Below, piece by piece: positions 16,385-24,176 of a stretch of 26,491 bases of DNA. Below the pieces are notes generated by a model. That model searched no databases, was not told where the DNA came from, and saw only the letters and a program-made list of their open reading frames with translations. Origin of the DNA: Muribaculaceae bacterium. GTDB lineage: Bacteria; Bacteroidota; Bacteroidia; Bacteroidales; Muribaculaceae. The DNA lies in assembly GCA_902836725.1 (NCBI GenBank), contig CADFRV010000005.1, forward strand, positions 1 to 26,491, written 5' to 3'. Numbering within the stretch: position 1 is the first letter of the stretch; every line of letters begins with the position of its first letter. The position numbers and the translations under genes are program-made.

Positions 16385-18139
16385 TCATTCGCGCACAAGC
16401 ACTCTGAGCGGTGTGTGCTGCTGGTCAGTGACAATAAGATATATGCCTGTGGGCAATATTATTTCATCGTTGTTCTCAATGCGGTCGATGAAGCGGATCA
16501 TGCGGCCTGTGGTATCGTAGATACGGCATCCGGTGTGTGGTGCCGCACATACCAGGCGGATTCCACCTTCGGCATATGCCCATCCGAGCTGACTGTCGCC
16601 ATCCTCGTCGGGTGTGCCGAGCGACGCGAGGTCCACCGTTACAGTATTAGAATAATCCGAGTAATATCCCAGGCGGCATGAGCGCACGCAATATGTCTCG
16701 CGTCCGCCGGGAATGGCATCCTCGATACGCAGTTCGTTGGTTTCGGCCACAATCTCGCTTGTCTCGGCCTTGCCGCCGGCGAATGTGGTGCGGGTCACTA
16801 CATAATAGTCCACTACGTCCCCTTCAGGTTCCTCCCAGTTGGCGGTGTATGCCGTCGGTTCGATGTCTGTGGGGGGGAGTGCCTTGAAACTGTGGAGCGT
16901 GGGTACGGGAAGGGCTTCCCCACGCAGTGCGATGCCTACCGATCCGTCGAGTCCGCCGTCGGAAACCACAAGCCGTGCCTGATGCGATCCGAGTTCAGTC
17001 GGGGTATATTTTACCCGCAGCCAGAAGCCGTTTTCCGAGTTGACCGCCGACGCGCTTATGGCGTTGGCGTCGGGTGTGAAGAACTTGCGGTCGTCGTTGG
17101 GGTAGTCGCGCGGTCTGGTGATGGTAATGGTGAGGGTGTTGGTAAGGTTCTCTCCGTGGAAGAAGAGGCTCGAGGTGTTTGTGCTTCCTATGGCAGTCTC
17201 GCCGAAGTCGAGGCTCATGTCCTGCACGGGGGTGATAAGCTGCGGGTCACCCGTGGGTGTGTCGATGCCGGGCACCCATACCTGGCCTTTCTTTTCTCCC
17301 CAGAGATACTCGGCAAGTTCCGGGTAGTCGATGAAGGGATTTCTGTTGGCCTGTATGGTATATATCTCATCGTTTCTGTCAAGCTCTTTCTGGCTTACAG
17401 GATCGTCGCGGTGCCATTTGAGCAGCAGGCGGATAGACCATTCGTTCAGTGTGGGGTAAGGGTTGTTGTTGACCATGTATGTGCGTGCCCAGTGGAGGTT
17501 CTGGTAGCATGTGACCACATAGAAGTAGGTGCGCGCGAAGTCTCCCTTGTATTCGTCGTCAGGCTCGAACACGCGCGCGGCGCCTCCCCCCTGGCCCGAC
17601 ATGGGAAGTCCCACACGGCTCACTCCGTTGTCAAACTGCAGGCCGCTGCTCTGTGCCTCCCCCAGTGGATAGTTGCTTTTCGCCATGTTGGCGGCGGCTT
17701 CCGACGGGTAGAGGTGGAAAAGGTCTACGTATGCCGGGGTCTCCGTGGAGCCTCCCCACCAGCTTTTGGGGAAGGAGTGCTCGCGGTTCATGCCGCTGAA
17801 CGAAGGGAGATAGAGCGGTATGTTTCCGTACATGTCCCACCACTGGCCGTAACGTTCGTTGCCGGGAGGGTAGACATCGGTTCTGCGGAAATACTGCGGG
17901 AGGTTGGAGTATGAAGATACTTCAGTATGGTTATAGATGAGATTGTGCAGGGCTGTCTTCAATGCTTCTCCCTGTTTGCCGGATGCGTTCCGGTAGTAGT
18001 TGGCCGGTATTTCGGCATAGGCTGTGAATGCGGAGATAATCAATGACGCGATGAGAAGAGACCAAGCATGGAGGCGCGTTCTCTTTTTCGCGTCGTGCCG
18101 CGTGCCGTGTGTGGTAAATATATTCATACTCATAATCAT
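16385..18139 (-). CDS. Secreted endonuclease I with fibronectin-like domain and type IX-like sorting tail
   Basis: A 584-residue exported nuclease. A signal peptide (about 20-42, ending AYA) precedes an endonuclease I domain (about 45-285) with the core GMNREHSFPKSWWGG (117-130; catalytic-type H121) and DLFHLYPSEAAANMAKSNYPLGE (139 onward) supplying the metal-site His/Asn. A beta-rich domain like those with the DFGETAIGSTNTSSL pattern follows (about 305-405), then a fibronectin III-like domain (about 420-505). The last 60 residues contain YDTTGRMIR and LPTGIYLIVTD, the typical shape of a C-terminal sorting domain of the type IX secretion system. It probably degrades extracellular DNA or RNA for nucleotide supply. 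ATGs at 18139, 18133 and 18127 are all possible starts. The lipid kinase gene follows. Confidence 0.88.
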   Translation of the reverse strand: MIMSMNIFTTHGTRHDAKKRTRLHAWSLLIASLIISAFTAYAEIPANYYRNASGKQGEALKTALHNLIYNHTEVSSYSNLPQYFRRTDVYPPGNERYGQWWDMYGNIPLYLPSFSGMNREHSFPKSWWGGSTETPAYVDLFHLYPSEAAANMAKSNYPLGEAQSSGLQFDNGVSRVGLPMSGQGGGAARVFEPDDEYKGDFARTYFYVVTCYQNLHWARTYMVNNNPYPTLNEWSIRLLLKWHRDDPVSQKELDRNDEIYTIQANRNPFIDYPELAEYLWGEKKGQVWVPGIDTPTGDPQLITPVQDMSLDFGETAIGSTNTSSLFFHGENLTNTLTITITRPRDYPNDDRKFFTPDANAISASAVNSENGFWLRVKYTPTELGSHQARLVVSDGGLDGSVGIALRGEALPVPTLHSFKALPPTDIEPTAYTANWEEPEGDVVDYYVVTRTTFAGGKAETSEIVAETNELRIEDAIPGGRETYCVRSCRLGYYSDYSNTVTVDLASLGTPDEDGDSQLGWAYAEGGIRLVCAAPHTGCRIYDTTGRMIRFIDRIENNDEIILPTGIYLIVTDQQHTPLRVLVRE

Positions 18140-18149
18140 AAATAGTTGT

Positions 18150-18198
18150 CACCTGTCACAACAACATTCCGCACACGGTTAATGTTGACGCACAGGTG
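18150..18198. other. Interrupted inverted repeat between GT9 and endonuclease genes
   Basis: CACCTGT (18150-18156) pairs with ACAGGTG (18192-18198), and CAACATT (18162-18168) pairs with AATGTTG (18181-18187), with a small internal loop between and CCG/CGG in the loop. It lies in the 80-base gap downstream of the glycosyltransferase and 11 bases before the endonuclease start codon. There is no T tract on either side, so a classical terminator is doubtful; a leader hairpin or protein-binding site is possible. Confidence 0.5.
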
Positions 18199-18219
18199 GC
18201 GAGGGGGCTGAAATTATTT

Positions 18220-19368
18220 TTATTCCTCCGTGGTCGCCCCGTCGATATACCTTGTCACATGATCCAGTATCACCTGGGGCGAGATGCCTCTGAGGCAGTG
18301 GTAGTCGCCGCGGAAACAGGGTTTGTTGCCAAATACCGAGCAGGGGCGGCATGTCATGGGGAGCTGCACTATGTCATCTTCTTTCTGGCGCCATCCTTTG
18401 AAACCGCAGTAGGGGTGTGTGGCGCCCCATACGCTGACTACAGGTGTATTTACGAGTGATGCGAGGTGCATGTTGGCCGAGTCCATCGTGACCATCACGT
18501 CAAGATGGCTGACCAGGGCAAGTTCTATGGGGAAGCCGTATGATTTTCCTGCCAGTGAAATAGTGTCGGGATAGCGCTGTGCCCATAGGGATAGGGTCTC
18601 TTCCTCATTGCTTCCTGCCCCGAAAAGGAATATCTTGGTATATCCGAGAGATGAGAGGCGTTTGACCACCTGTTCCATAAGCGCGGGGGGATATATCTTG
18701 CCGGTATGTTTTGCAAAGGGGGCGATACCGATCCAAGCTTCGCCGTCGGCCTTCGGTCCGGTTATCTGCGAGAACAGGCTGGCGTCTCCTTTGTGTTCAT
18801 GACCGTAAAGACCCTCGAACCTGTTGTCTACCGGTAGGCCTATGCGGTGGAATGTCTGGCGGTATCTGGCGCGGGTGGATGTGAGCGGAAGCAACACCTT
18901 GTTGTGGCGGCGTGTGAGCGCCTGTTTGCCTTTGCGCCCTTTGTTGATTGCGGCCACAGGCAAGCGGTGGACGTGGCAGAACAGACGTAAAAGCTTGGTG
19001 CGCAACACGTCGTGCAGGTCTATGAATGCATCGAACCGGTATTTTTCACGCAGCTCCCTGAAAAGACGGTAGATGCCGCCCATGCCGGAGTAGCTGTCCA
19101 CTTTCACTCCCACTACATTCAGATTGGCAGGGGGATTGATGAATATGGATGTCATGGCAGAACGGGTGACAAAGGTAAATGTCACATCGGGATAGCATGC
19201 GCATGCGCTGTAGATCACAGGGACTGTCATGGCCACATCTCCCAGAGCGGAAAAACGGGCTATGAGGACACTGCGCAGCCTGTGAGGGTTGGCATCACCG
19301 GCTTTGAGGCTTGAGATGACATCCTGTCCGGAGGTATCGGCGCCATATGATATCTGCTGTCGGCTCAC
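18220..19368 (-). CDS. Glycosyltransferase family 9 (heptosyltransferase-like)
   Basis: A 382-residue transferase resembling lipopolysaccharide heptosyltransferases. The N-terminal domain opens with RSVLIARFSALGDVAMTVPV (32-51), the family's first strand and loop. The C-terminal domain has the donor-site region MDSANMHLASLVNTPVVSVWGATHP (about 295-320) and FLFGAGSNEEE. The sugar cannot be told; a core-sugar role in the outer-membrane glycolipid is most likely. The chosen start is GTG at 19368, giving a GTGA overlap with the upstream DUF4254 gene; the first 30 residues are then an extra stretch before the fold, and no ATG gives a complete domain. A Cys-rich tail (CRPCSVFGNKPCFRGDYHC) is also typical of this group. 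Confidence 0.9.
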   Translation of the reverse strand: MSRQQISYGADTSGQDVISSLKAGDANPHRLRSVLIARFSALGDVAMTVPVIYSACACYPDVTFTFVTRSAMTSIFINPPANLNVVGVKVDSYSGMGGIYRLFRELREKYRFDAFIDLHDVLRTKLLRLFCHVHRLPVAAINKGRKGKQALTRRHNKVLLPLTSTRARYRQTFHRIGLPVDNRFEGLYGHEHKGDASLFSQITGPKADGEAWIGIAPFAKHTGKIYPPALMEQVVKRLSSLGYTKIFLFGAGSNEEETLSLWAQRYPDTISLAGKSYGFPIELALVSHLDVMVTMDSANMHLASLVNTPVVSVWGATHPYCGFKGWRQKEDDIVQLPMTCRPCSVFGNKPCFRGDYHCLRGISPQVILDHVTRYIDGATTEE

Positions 19369-19973
19369 TTCTTCTTTGCGTATAACACGGGATTGGTGTC
19401 GGCATCGTTGTACATTTTCATCTGGCGGTAGACTTTCATGTACTTTCTTCCGGCTGCTATGTCTTCAAGGAGTGTGTCGATGGCCTGTGAGAGATCTGAG
19501 CGTTGCTCGAGGAGCACATCGAGTTTTGCCGTGCATTTGGCGCGGTGGGCGTCTGATGCATCGGTGCGAAGGGTCTCGGCGCGCATATGGTAGATCTTGA
19601 CAGCGAGTATGGAGAGGCGGTCTATGGCCCATGCGGGGCTTTCGGTGTTGATGGTGGCGTCAGGGAGCGGTGTCACCCCCGCATATCTGTCGCGGAACCA
19701 TGTGTCAATGGCTTCCACCATGTCTGTACGGTCCTGGTTGGAGGCGTCAATGCGTCGTTTGAGTATCACTGCATCTTCCGGCTTTATCTGCGGATCGCGG
19801 ATGAGGTCTTCCATGTGCCACTGGGCCACATCAATCCAGTTTTTCCCATAGAGGATCTCTTCTATGGTGTCGTCGGTATATGGATGCGGGCGCGGAGCGT
19901 CGATGTTGTCGGTGATGTGATAGTCTTCTGTGGCGCGGTCAAATACCACGTTGCAATTCTGTGCGAAACTCAT
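19365..19973 (-). CDS. DUF4254 family protein
   Basis: A 202-residue soluble, mostly helical protein of unknown function. I recognise the Bacteroidota DUF4254 family from the opening MSFAQNCNVVFDRATEDYH and the central WHMEDLIRDP and SPAWAIDRLSILAVKIYHM blocks. The ATG at 19973 is preferred; an in-frame TTG at 19982 would add only MPP. It overlaps the GT9 gene by four bases (GTGA), and as far as I know this pairing is recurrent in the phylum, suggesting an accessory role in lipopolysaccharide or capsule glycosylation (inference). A matching promoter lies about 60-90 bases upstream. No catalytic motif is evident. Confidence 0.85.
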   Translation of the reverse strand: MSFAQNCNVVFDRATEDYHITDNIDAPRPHPYTDDTIEEILYGKNWIDVAQWHMEDLIRDPQIKPEDAVILKRRIDASNQDRTDMVEAIDTWFRDRYAGVTPLPDATINTESPAWAIDRLSILAVKIYHMRAETLRTDASDAHRAKCTAKLDVLLEQRSDLSQAIDTLLEDIAAGRKYMKVYRQMKMYNDADTNPVLYAKKK

Positions 19974-20035
19974 TGGCGGCAATTGTTTGCGTTTATATTA
20001 TACAGGTCTGACCATTTTGGCAAACCATGTATACG

Positions 20036-20067
20036 CAAAGGTATATAATTAAGATTACATTCGCAAC
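20036..20067 (-). promoter_or_regulatory. Promoter of the DUF4254-GT9 operon
   Basis: On the minus strand TACCTTTG (20043 to 20036) matches the -7 consensus, and GTTG (20067 to 20064) lies 20 bases upstream as a -33 box. Predicted transcription start is about 20030, giving a leader near 57 bases to the ATG at 19973. Confidence 0.65.
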
Positions 20068-20146
20068 AGGATATTGACTAAACTTTCTATGAAGGTTGTT
20101 TTTGGAAATGTTGTAATGGTTCTGTTGCCGTGTGACGGCCATGCTG

Positions 20147-20815
20147 TCAGTTGCCTGATGCGCTGTTTTCTTTCAGCCATAGTGTGCGCCGCGCGTCGGG
20201 CAGATGCTTTATGGAGAAGTTTTCGAACTTTGCCTTGAAGCCCTCGCCATCGGGGGATGCACCCATTATTCCTACCATTACAGGATGGTTGTCCTGCAGC
20301 CATGCGTTGCGCATCATGGTGTATTCCCGGTCATCGAAAGAATAGAAAATCTCCACCGCGTCGAGTCTGCGCACGGCTTTTATCCAGATGTACGGCACAG
20401 GTTTTTCAAGAGGTATTATGCTCCAGTCGCTTGTATGATGGGTCACTACTGTGCTTAGGTTGTATTTGCCGTCGACGTATTCTATACCGGTCTTAATGTA
20501 GTTTTCGTGGTCGATACGCAGCATCAGCCCTGCCTGGTCGAAGCGTGTCTTGTAATCGCCCGATATCTTGACTTTTACTTCGAACTCTCCTCCCCGGAGC
20601 GTATGCAGAAACGGTGCGTCGTCCACTGTGAATCCGTAATGTGATATGCGCCAGTAGTCAGTGTGTGGAGTCACATCCATAGTGAGGGTATTACCCTGTA
20701 TTTCCCACTGTTCCGGTTCGTTGAACCATTGCATTCTGTCTAACGACTGTGCCATGCAGGTGTATGATGATATAGTTGCCAGAACTGTGAATAAAAGTTT
20801 TCTCATAGGTGCCAT
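20147..20815 (-). CDS. Secreted DUF1349-type beta-sandwich protein
   Basis: A 222-residue exported protein. The signal peptide MRKLLFTVLATISSYTCMAQ begins at the fourth codon (ATG 20806); ATG 20815 is also possible. The rest is a concanavalin-like beta sandwich, with FNEPEQWEIQGNTLTMDV, then RFDQAGLMLRIDHENYIKTGIEYVDG, YIWIKAVRRLDAVEIFYSFDDREY and GIMGASPDGEGFKAKFENFSI, the usual order of DUF1349 proteins. Relatives occur alone or in carbohydrate-handling contexts, but no catalytic site is evident. It diverges from a LuxR-type regulator, and both may start from a shared palindromic promoter, so control by that regulator is likely (inference). No strong terminator follows. Confidence 0.8.
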   Translation of the reverse strand: MAPMRKLLFTVLATISSYTCMAQSLDRMQWFNEPEQWEIQGNTLTMDVTPHTDYWRISHYGFTVDDAPFLHTLRGGEFEVKVKISGDYKTRFDQAGLMLRIDHENYIKTGIEYVDGKYNLSTVVTHHTSDWSIIPLEKPVPYIWIKAVRRLDAVEIFYSFDDREYTMMRNAWLQDNHPVMVGIMGASPDGEGFKAKFENFSIKHLPDARRTLWLKENSASGN

Positions 20816-20839
20816 GATATTTGAAAATAATTTCGACCT

Positions 20840-20870
20840 GTTGCTTAACCATTGTTTTTATTTACCTTTG
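20840..20870 (+). promoter_or_regulatory. Promoter of the PAS-LuxR regulator
   Basis: GTTG (20840-20843), a 19-base spacer, then TACCTTTG (20863-20870): one mismatch from the Bacteroidota pattern TTTG-N19-TAnnTTTG. Transcription should start near 20875, leaving a leader of about 57 bases to the ATG at 20932. Confidence 0.72.
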
Positions 20871-20879
20871 CAAAGGTAA
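20862..20879. promoter_or_regulatory. Perfect 18-bp palindrome shared by two divergent promoters
   Basis: TTACCTTTGCAAAGGTAA is a perfect palindrome. Each half is a TACCTTTG -7 box, one per strand, centred between the two divergent genes. It may also be a binding site for a dimeric regulator. Confidence 0.7.
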
Positions 20880-20902
20880 TGTGTTGCGACATAATGCACA
20901 AT
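20871..20902 (-). promoter_or_regulatory. Possible promoter of the DUF1349-type gene
   Basis: On the minus strand TACCTTTG (20878 to 20871) is a consensus -7 box, with ATTG (20902 to 20899) 20 bases upstream as a -33 box. The leader to the start codon would be about 50-60 bases. It overlaps the regulator's promoter head to head. Confidence 0.55.
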
Positions 20903-20931
20903 GATTATAAATAACCATTTCTCAGACTGCC

Positions 20932-21687
20932 ATGGATACGAAAGAGATGCTTAACAGAGAGTTCTTCGGACAGGATTTTTCTTCCATACAGCCCGATGCC
21001 CGTTTGCTTGAGAAATACAAGGATATCGCCCGCAACTACGCCCGGATGGAAAACGCTGTCGCGGTGCTGAGTGATCTGAGGACAAATGCGAGTTATATCT
21101 ATTATGGCGGGTTTTCAAGACTGCTCGGGATAAGGCAGGAACAAAAGGAGGATAAGGTGCAGTCGATATGGGAAGAGGAGATTTTCAGATTAATACATCC
21201 CGACGATCTGGCAGAAAAACATCTTCAGGAACTGAGGTTTTTCCATTTCGTCAGGCATCAGCCTAAAAAGGTGCGGGGAAACTATTACCTTATGAGCAAA
21301 CTGCACATGCGGACGGCCGGAAACAGTTATGTGCCGGTATCGCACCGTATGTTTTATATACCGTTGCCGTCGGGGGAGGCTTTTTGGCTGGCATTGTGCC
21401 TTTACAGTCCACTGCTTTCTGACATGACGCCCCGATGTGTGATTGTGAATTCTGTAAACGGGCATATTGCGGAGCTTGAAAAGCAGAACGACGAAAAGAT
21501 ATTGTCACGGCGTGAAACCGAGGTGCTCCGTTTGATAGAAAAAGGTCTGACAAGCAAGGAGATTGCAGGGATGCTGGCTATAAGCCCCAATACCGTGAGC
21601 CGTCACAGGCAGGAGATATTGGGCAAACTGCAGGTAAAGAATTCCATCGAAGCCTGCAGGATAGCGAGGGATCTTGAGCTGATATGA
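20932..21687 (+). CDS. PAS-LuxR-type transcriptional regulator
   Basis: A 251-residue cytoplasmic regulator. Residues about 30-170 look like a PAS-type sensory fold (YIYYGGFSRLLGIRQEQ, then IFRLIHPDDLAEKHLQELRFFHFV), a layout common in this phylum. The C-terminal 60 residues are a LuxR/GerE helix-turn-helix: LSRRETEVLRLIEKGLTSKE, IAGMLAISPNTVSRHRQEIL, then GKLQVKNSIEACRIA. There is no receiver domain, so the signal is probably a small molecule or redox state; no cofactor residue is identified. Two consensus promoter elements precede it. It diverges from the DUF1349-type gene, its likely target, and converges with the RNA methyltransferase gene, whose stop is 10 bases away. Confidence 0.88.
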   Translation: MDTKEMLNREFFGQDFSSIQPDARLLEKYKDIARNYARMENAVAVLSDLRTNASYIYYGGFSRLLGIRQEQKEDKVQSIWEEEIFRLIHPDDLAEKHLQELRFFHFVRHQPKKVRGNYYLMSKLHMRTAGNSYVPVSHRMFYIPLPSGEAFWLALCLYSPLLSDMTPRCVIVNSVNGHIAELEKQNDEKILSRRETEVLRLIEKGLTSKEIAGMLAISPNTVSRHRQEILGKLQVKNSIEACRIARDLELI

Positions 21688-21697
21688 CGTGGATACA

Positions 21698-22504
21698 TTA
21701 TCTGGCACGGAGCTGCCAGAAGGCTACGGCTGAGGCGGCCGCCACGTTGAGTGAGTCCACGCCGTGGTACATGGGTATGCGCACCACATAATCTGTGGAG
21801 GCGATTACTTCGGCTGACAGTCCGTCACCCTCCGTTCCCATGACTATCGCGAGGCGAGGCTCGGCATTCAGAGCCGGATCGGTGATTTCCACCGAGCGGC
21901 GGGTAAGTGCCATGGATGCTGTCTTGAATCCGTAGCTGTTGAGCGATTTTACAGGTGTGTCGAGCCATGTCCAGGGCACCAGAAAGACCGATCCCATGGA
22001 TACCCGCACCGAACGGCGGTTCAGCGGGTCGCATGATGTGGGGGTCAGGAGCACTCCGTCAATCCCCAGGGCGGCTGCCGAGCGGAATATGGCGCCTATG
22101 TTTGTGGTATCTGTAACACTGTCGATGACCACCACACGGCGCGCCTCTGCCAGTATATCCCTGACTTCAGGGAGGCTCTTGCGTCGCATGGCGCATAGTA
22201 CGCCACGGGTAAGGGTATAGCCGGTCATGCCGGCAAGCAGTTCGCGTTTTCCGGTAAATACAGGCATATCGGCCGGGCATCTGTCAAGCAGTGGAGCGGC
22301 ATCCCCGTTAAGGTGCCGCTCCTCGCATAACATCGAGACCGGTTCCCACCCAGCATCAAGCGCCACATGTATCACTTTGGGGCTTTCCGCTATGAAAAGC
22401 CCGCTTGAGGGATCGAGGCGGTTGCGTAGCTGCGCCTCGGTCAGACGCATGTATGGCGCCAGTGCGGGATCGTCGGCCGAAAATATCTCTTTTACAACAG
22501 GCAT
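21698..22504 (-). CDS. TrmH/SpoU-family RNA 2'-O-methyltransferase
   Basis: A 268-residue SPOUT methyltransferase that moves a methyl group from S-adenosylmethionine to a ribose in tRNA or rRNA. An N-terminal substrate-binding domain (about 1-105) contains RLTEAQLRNRLDPSSGLFIAESPK. The knotted catalytic domain has motif 1 DTTNIGAIFRSAAALGID (132-149, with N135 and R141), motif 2 VMGTEGDGLS (about 222-231) and motif 3 RIPMYHGVDSLNVAAASAVA (about 244-263). All core residues are present. The RNA target cannot be inferred. The start codon overlaps the stop of the upstream M48 protease gene (TGATG), indicating translational coupling. Confidence 0.93.
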   Translation of the reverse strand: MPVVKEIFSADDPALAPYMRLTEAQLRNRLDPSSGLFIAESPKVIHVALDAGWEPVSMLCEERHLNGDAAPLLDRCPADMPVFTGKRELLAGMTGYTLTRGVLCAMRRKSLPEVRDILAEARRVVVIDSVTDTTNIGAIFRSAAALGIDGVLLTPTSCDPLNRRSVRVSMGSVFLVPWTWLDTPVKSLNSYGFKTASMALTRRSVEITDPALNAEPRLAIVMGTEGDGLSAEVIASTDYVVRIPMYHGVDSLNVAAASAVAFWQLRAR

Positions 22505-23310
22505 CAGTTGTTCTCGGGTTTTGCTATACCCTCTTTGGTGGCACGCTCTTCCATGCGCTTGATGCGTGCCTCAATGTCGGGGTGTGTAGAGAAGAGCTGA
22601 TTGATTTTGGCTGACGCGCCTTTCGACTGCTGTTCGCCCTGGAGCTGTTTCAGTTTCTGGAACGAGAGTGCCATCGCCCAGGGATTTTTTCCGGCTGCTT
22701 TCAGGAATTCGTAACCGTAGTCGTCGGCCTCACGCTCCTGCTTCTGGGAATAATTGGCATTGACGAGTGCTTCTCCGAGCGAACCGAGCTGCGATTCCGT
22801 GAGTGCAGCCGCTTTTCCGCTGGTGGAGGCTATGCCGTCTTTGAGCGCCGATGTGAGAAGGGCTGTGCGGAAACCTTTTTTGGAGTCGTGATGTGCCACA
22901 TGGCCGATCTCATGGCCAATGACGCCAAGCAGCTCGTCGTCGGTCATTATGTCCATGAGGGAGGAGAACACGCGCACGCTGCCGTCGGCGCATGCGAATG
23001 CGTTGACGTCGATCACGTCGTATACTTTGAAGTTAAGAGGCAGACCCTCTACCGAGGTGAGGCCTTCGGTAAGGCGTGCCAGACGCTGTGCGTAGGGATC
23101 GTCGGGAGGAGCCACGGGATTGTTCTTGTCCATCCAGTCGATGTATTCCTTTACATATTCTGTCATCTGTGCGTCTGTGAGTGTAACCGCCTTTACGGTG
23201 TTTGCGGCGGCTCCCACGGCTTTTTTCAGATTGAACTGTGCATTGGCCTCGCCGACGCAGAAAAGGGCTACAGCGGCTGCTACAAAACTTTTTATTAAAA
23301 TCGATTTCAT
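22504..23310 (-). CDS. Secreted M48-family zinc metalloprotease
   Basis: A 268-residue exported peptidase. The start chosen is the ATG at 23310, which gives the signal peptide MKSILIKSFVAAAVALFCVG with cleavage near EANA-Q; an open frame extends 32 codons further up but runs through the promoter. The zinc site is HEIGH (133-137), with E194 in QEREADDYG as the third ligand; THPDIEARIKRM (242-253) is the conserved C-terminal substrate-cleft motif. Length and layout match small LoiP/BepA-like periplasmic proteases that watch over envelope proteins. Its stop codon overlaps the methyltransferase start. A -7 box and a strong leader hairpin lie upstream. Confidence 0.92.
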   Translation of the reverse strand: MKSILIKSFVAAAVALFCVGEANAQFNLKKAVGAAANTVKAVTLTDAQMTEYVKEYIDWMDKNNPVAPPDDPYAQRLARLTEGLTSVEGLPLNFKVYDVIDVNAFACADGSVRVFSSLMDIMTDDELLGVIGHEIGHVAHHDSKKGFRTALLTSALKDGIASTSGKAAALTESQLGSLGEALVNANYSQKQEREADDYGYEFLKAAGKNPWAMALSFQKLKQLQGEQQSKGASAKINQLFSTHPDIEARIKRMEERATKEGIAKPENN

Positions 23311-23365
23311 AGTGAAGTATGACAATTGTTTTATGTAAATAGTTTTTTCGTTCGGTTCCTGGTAT

Positions 23366-23396
23366 CCGGCGGCAGTCTCAAGGCTACCGCCGCCGG
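23366..23396 (-). other. GC-rich hairpin in the M48 gene leader
   Basis: CCGGCGGC (23366-23373) pairs perfectly with GCCGCCGG (23389-23396), closing a 15-base loop. It would sit at the very start of the protease transcript, just after the predicted start site. No T tract follows it, so it is not an obvious terminator; it may protect the mRNA end or modulate expression. Confidence 0.5.
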
Positions 23397-23403
23397 AGCG
23401 GTG

Positions 23404-23411
23404 CAAAGTTA
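23404..23411 (-). promoter_or_regulatory. -7 box for the M48 protease-methyltransferase pair
   Basis: TAACTTTG on the minus strand (23411 to 23404) matches TAnnTTTG exactly. No good TTTG was found 19-21 bases upstream. Predicted start is near 23400, with a 90-base leader. Confidence 0.5.
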
Positions 23412-23489
23412 CAAAATAATCGGTTAGGTTGTCTGTGTCTGATTCGGGAATATTTCGCCATATGCCCGTGGCGCCTGCATGATGATGCC

Positions 23490-24176
23490 TCAGGTAAGGA
23501 ACAGGTCGGCATCTTCATCGGTCCAGTGCTTCGCTTGGATGCGTTTGCAGCTGCCGCGCGCTCTATCGATCTGGCTTTTCAATTCTTCCGATAAAATCAT
23601 TTGCTCCCAGACATCGCGGTATGCGATCTTGAGGCAGAACATAGTGAATGTGAATGGGTTCAGCTGTATTCTTAGCGCTATTCTTCCTGCATCGGGCAAT
23701 ACGAAGTGTAAGTGTGAACAGGGATGAAGCCTCCCGCGGCATGTGTGCTCGTTGTAGTCGTATCTGAGATAAAAAGGGAAATGGTTGTTTACATAACACT
23801 CCTCTGACTGATAGTAAAGTTCCCGGAACTCCTCTTCGGATTCCTCTGTGACATCGTCGTAAATCGCGGATTTTTCAAACGGCACGAATCGCCGGAAACT
23901 TTGCATGAAGACATATCTCATCACCTTCGTGCCGTCAGGGGCTTTGCCATGCCCGAACTGGAAAATGGACTCGTCTGTGAGAAGGAGATCATATGCCCTG
24001 TTGTCCTGTAGTTGCTGATACACATTCATGTATTCCTCTTTGGATGGGAGAGCTGAGGCGGGAGCTATTTTCGCTGCCGAAGGATTCGGCAGATGCTCGC
24101 GTAATATGACGCGGCTCGAGCTGCCGAGTACTGACACTAAATTTTCTTTGCTCTGCCGGAAAGAATTCGGTGTCAT
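23490..24176 (-). CDS. DUF2290 family protein
   Basis: A 228-residue soluble protein of unknown function. The second half carries the DUF2290-like signature: RLHPCSHLHFVL (149-160), followed by GRIALRIQLNPFTFTMFCLKIAYRDVWEQ (a conserved basic strand, then N-P-x-x-F-x-x-F and a helix ending Y-x-x-x-W). FQFGHGKAPDGTKVMRYVFMQS and HFPFYLRYDY fit the first part of the family. Three histidines (H151, H155, H157) are spaced like a metal or catalytic site, but that is only a suggestion. The ATG at 24176 overlaps the helicase stop (ATGA), so the two proteins are probably made together. There are 179 bases between its stop and the protease start, with no clear terminator. Confidence 0.75.
   Translation of the reverse strand: MTPNSFRQSKENLVSVLGSSSRVILREHLPNPSAAKIAPASALPSKEEYMNVYQQLQDNRAYDLLLTDESIFQFGHGKAPDGTKVMRYVFMQSFRRFVPFEKSAIYDDVTEESEEEFRELYYQSEECYVNNHFPFYLRYDYNEHTCRGRLHPCSHLHFVLPDAGRIALRIQLNPFTFTMFCLKIAYRDVWEQMILSEELKSQIDRARGSCKRIQAKHWTDEDADLFLT

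Noticed and set aside
16892..17914. Long open frame on the plus strand opposite the endonuclease gene
   Set aside because: Antisense of a gene with clear catalytic motifs and signal peptide; the translation has no domain.
20127..20139. Small hairpin GCCGT-GTG-ACGGC after the DUF1349-type gene as terminator
   Set aside because: Only five pairs and no T tract; too weak to call.
23311..23406. Extended N-terminus of the M48 protease (32 extra codons)
   Set aside because: It would run through the -7 box and leader hairpin and would hide the signal peptide starting at 23310.
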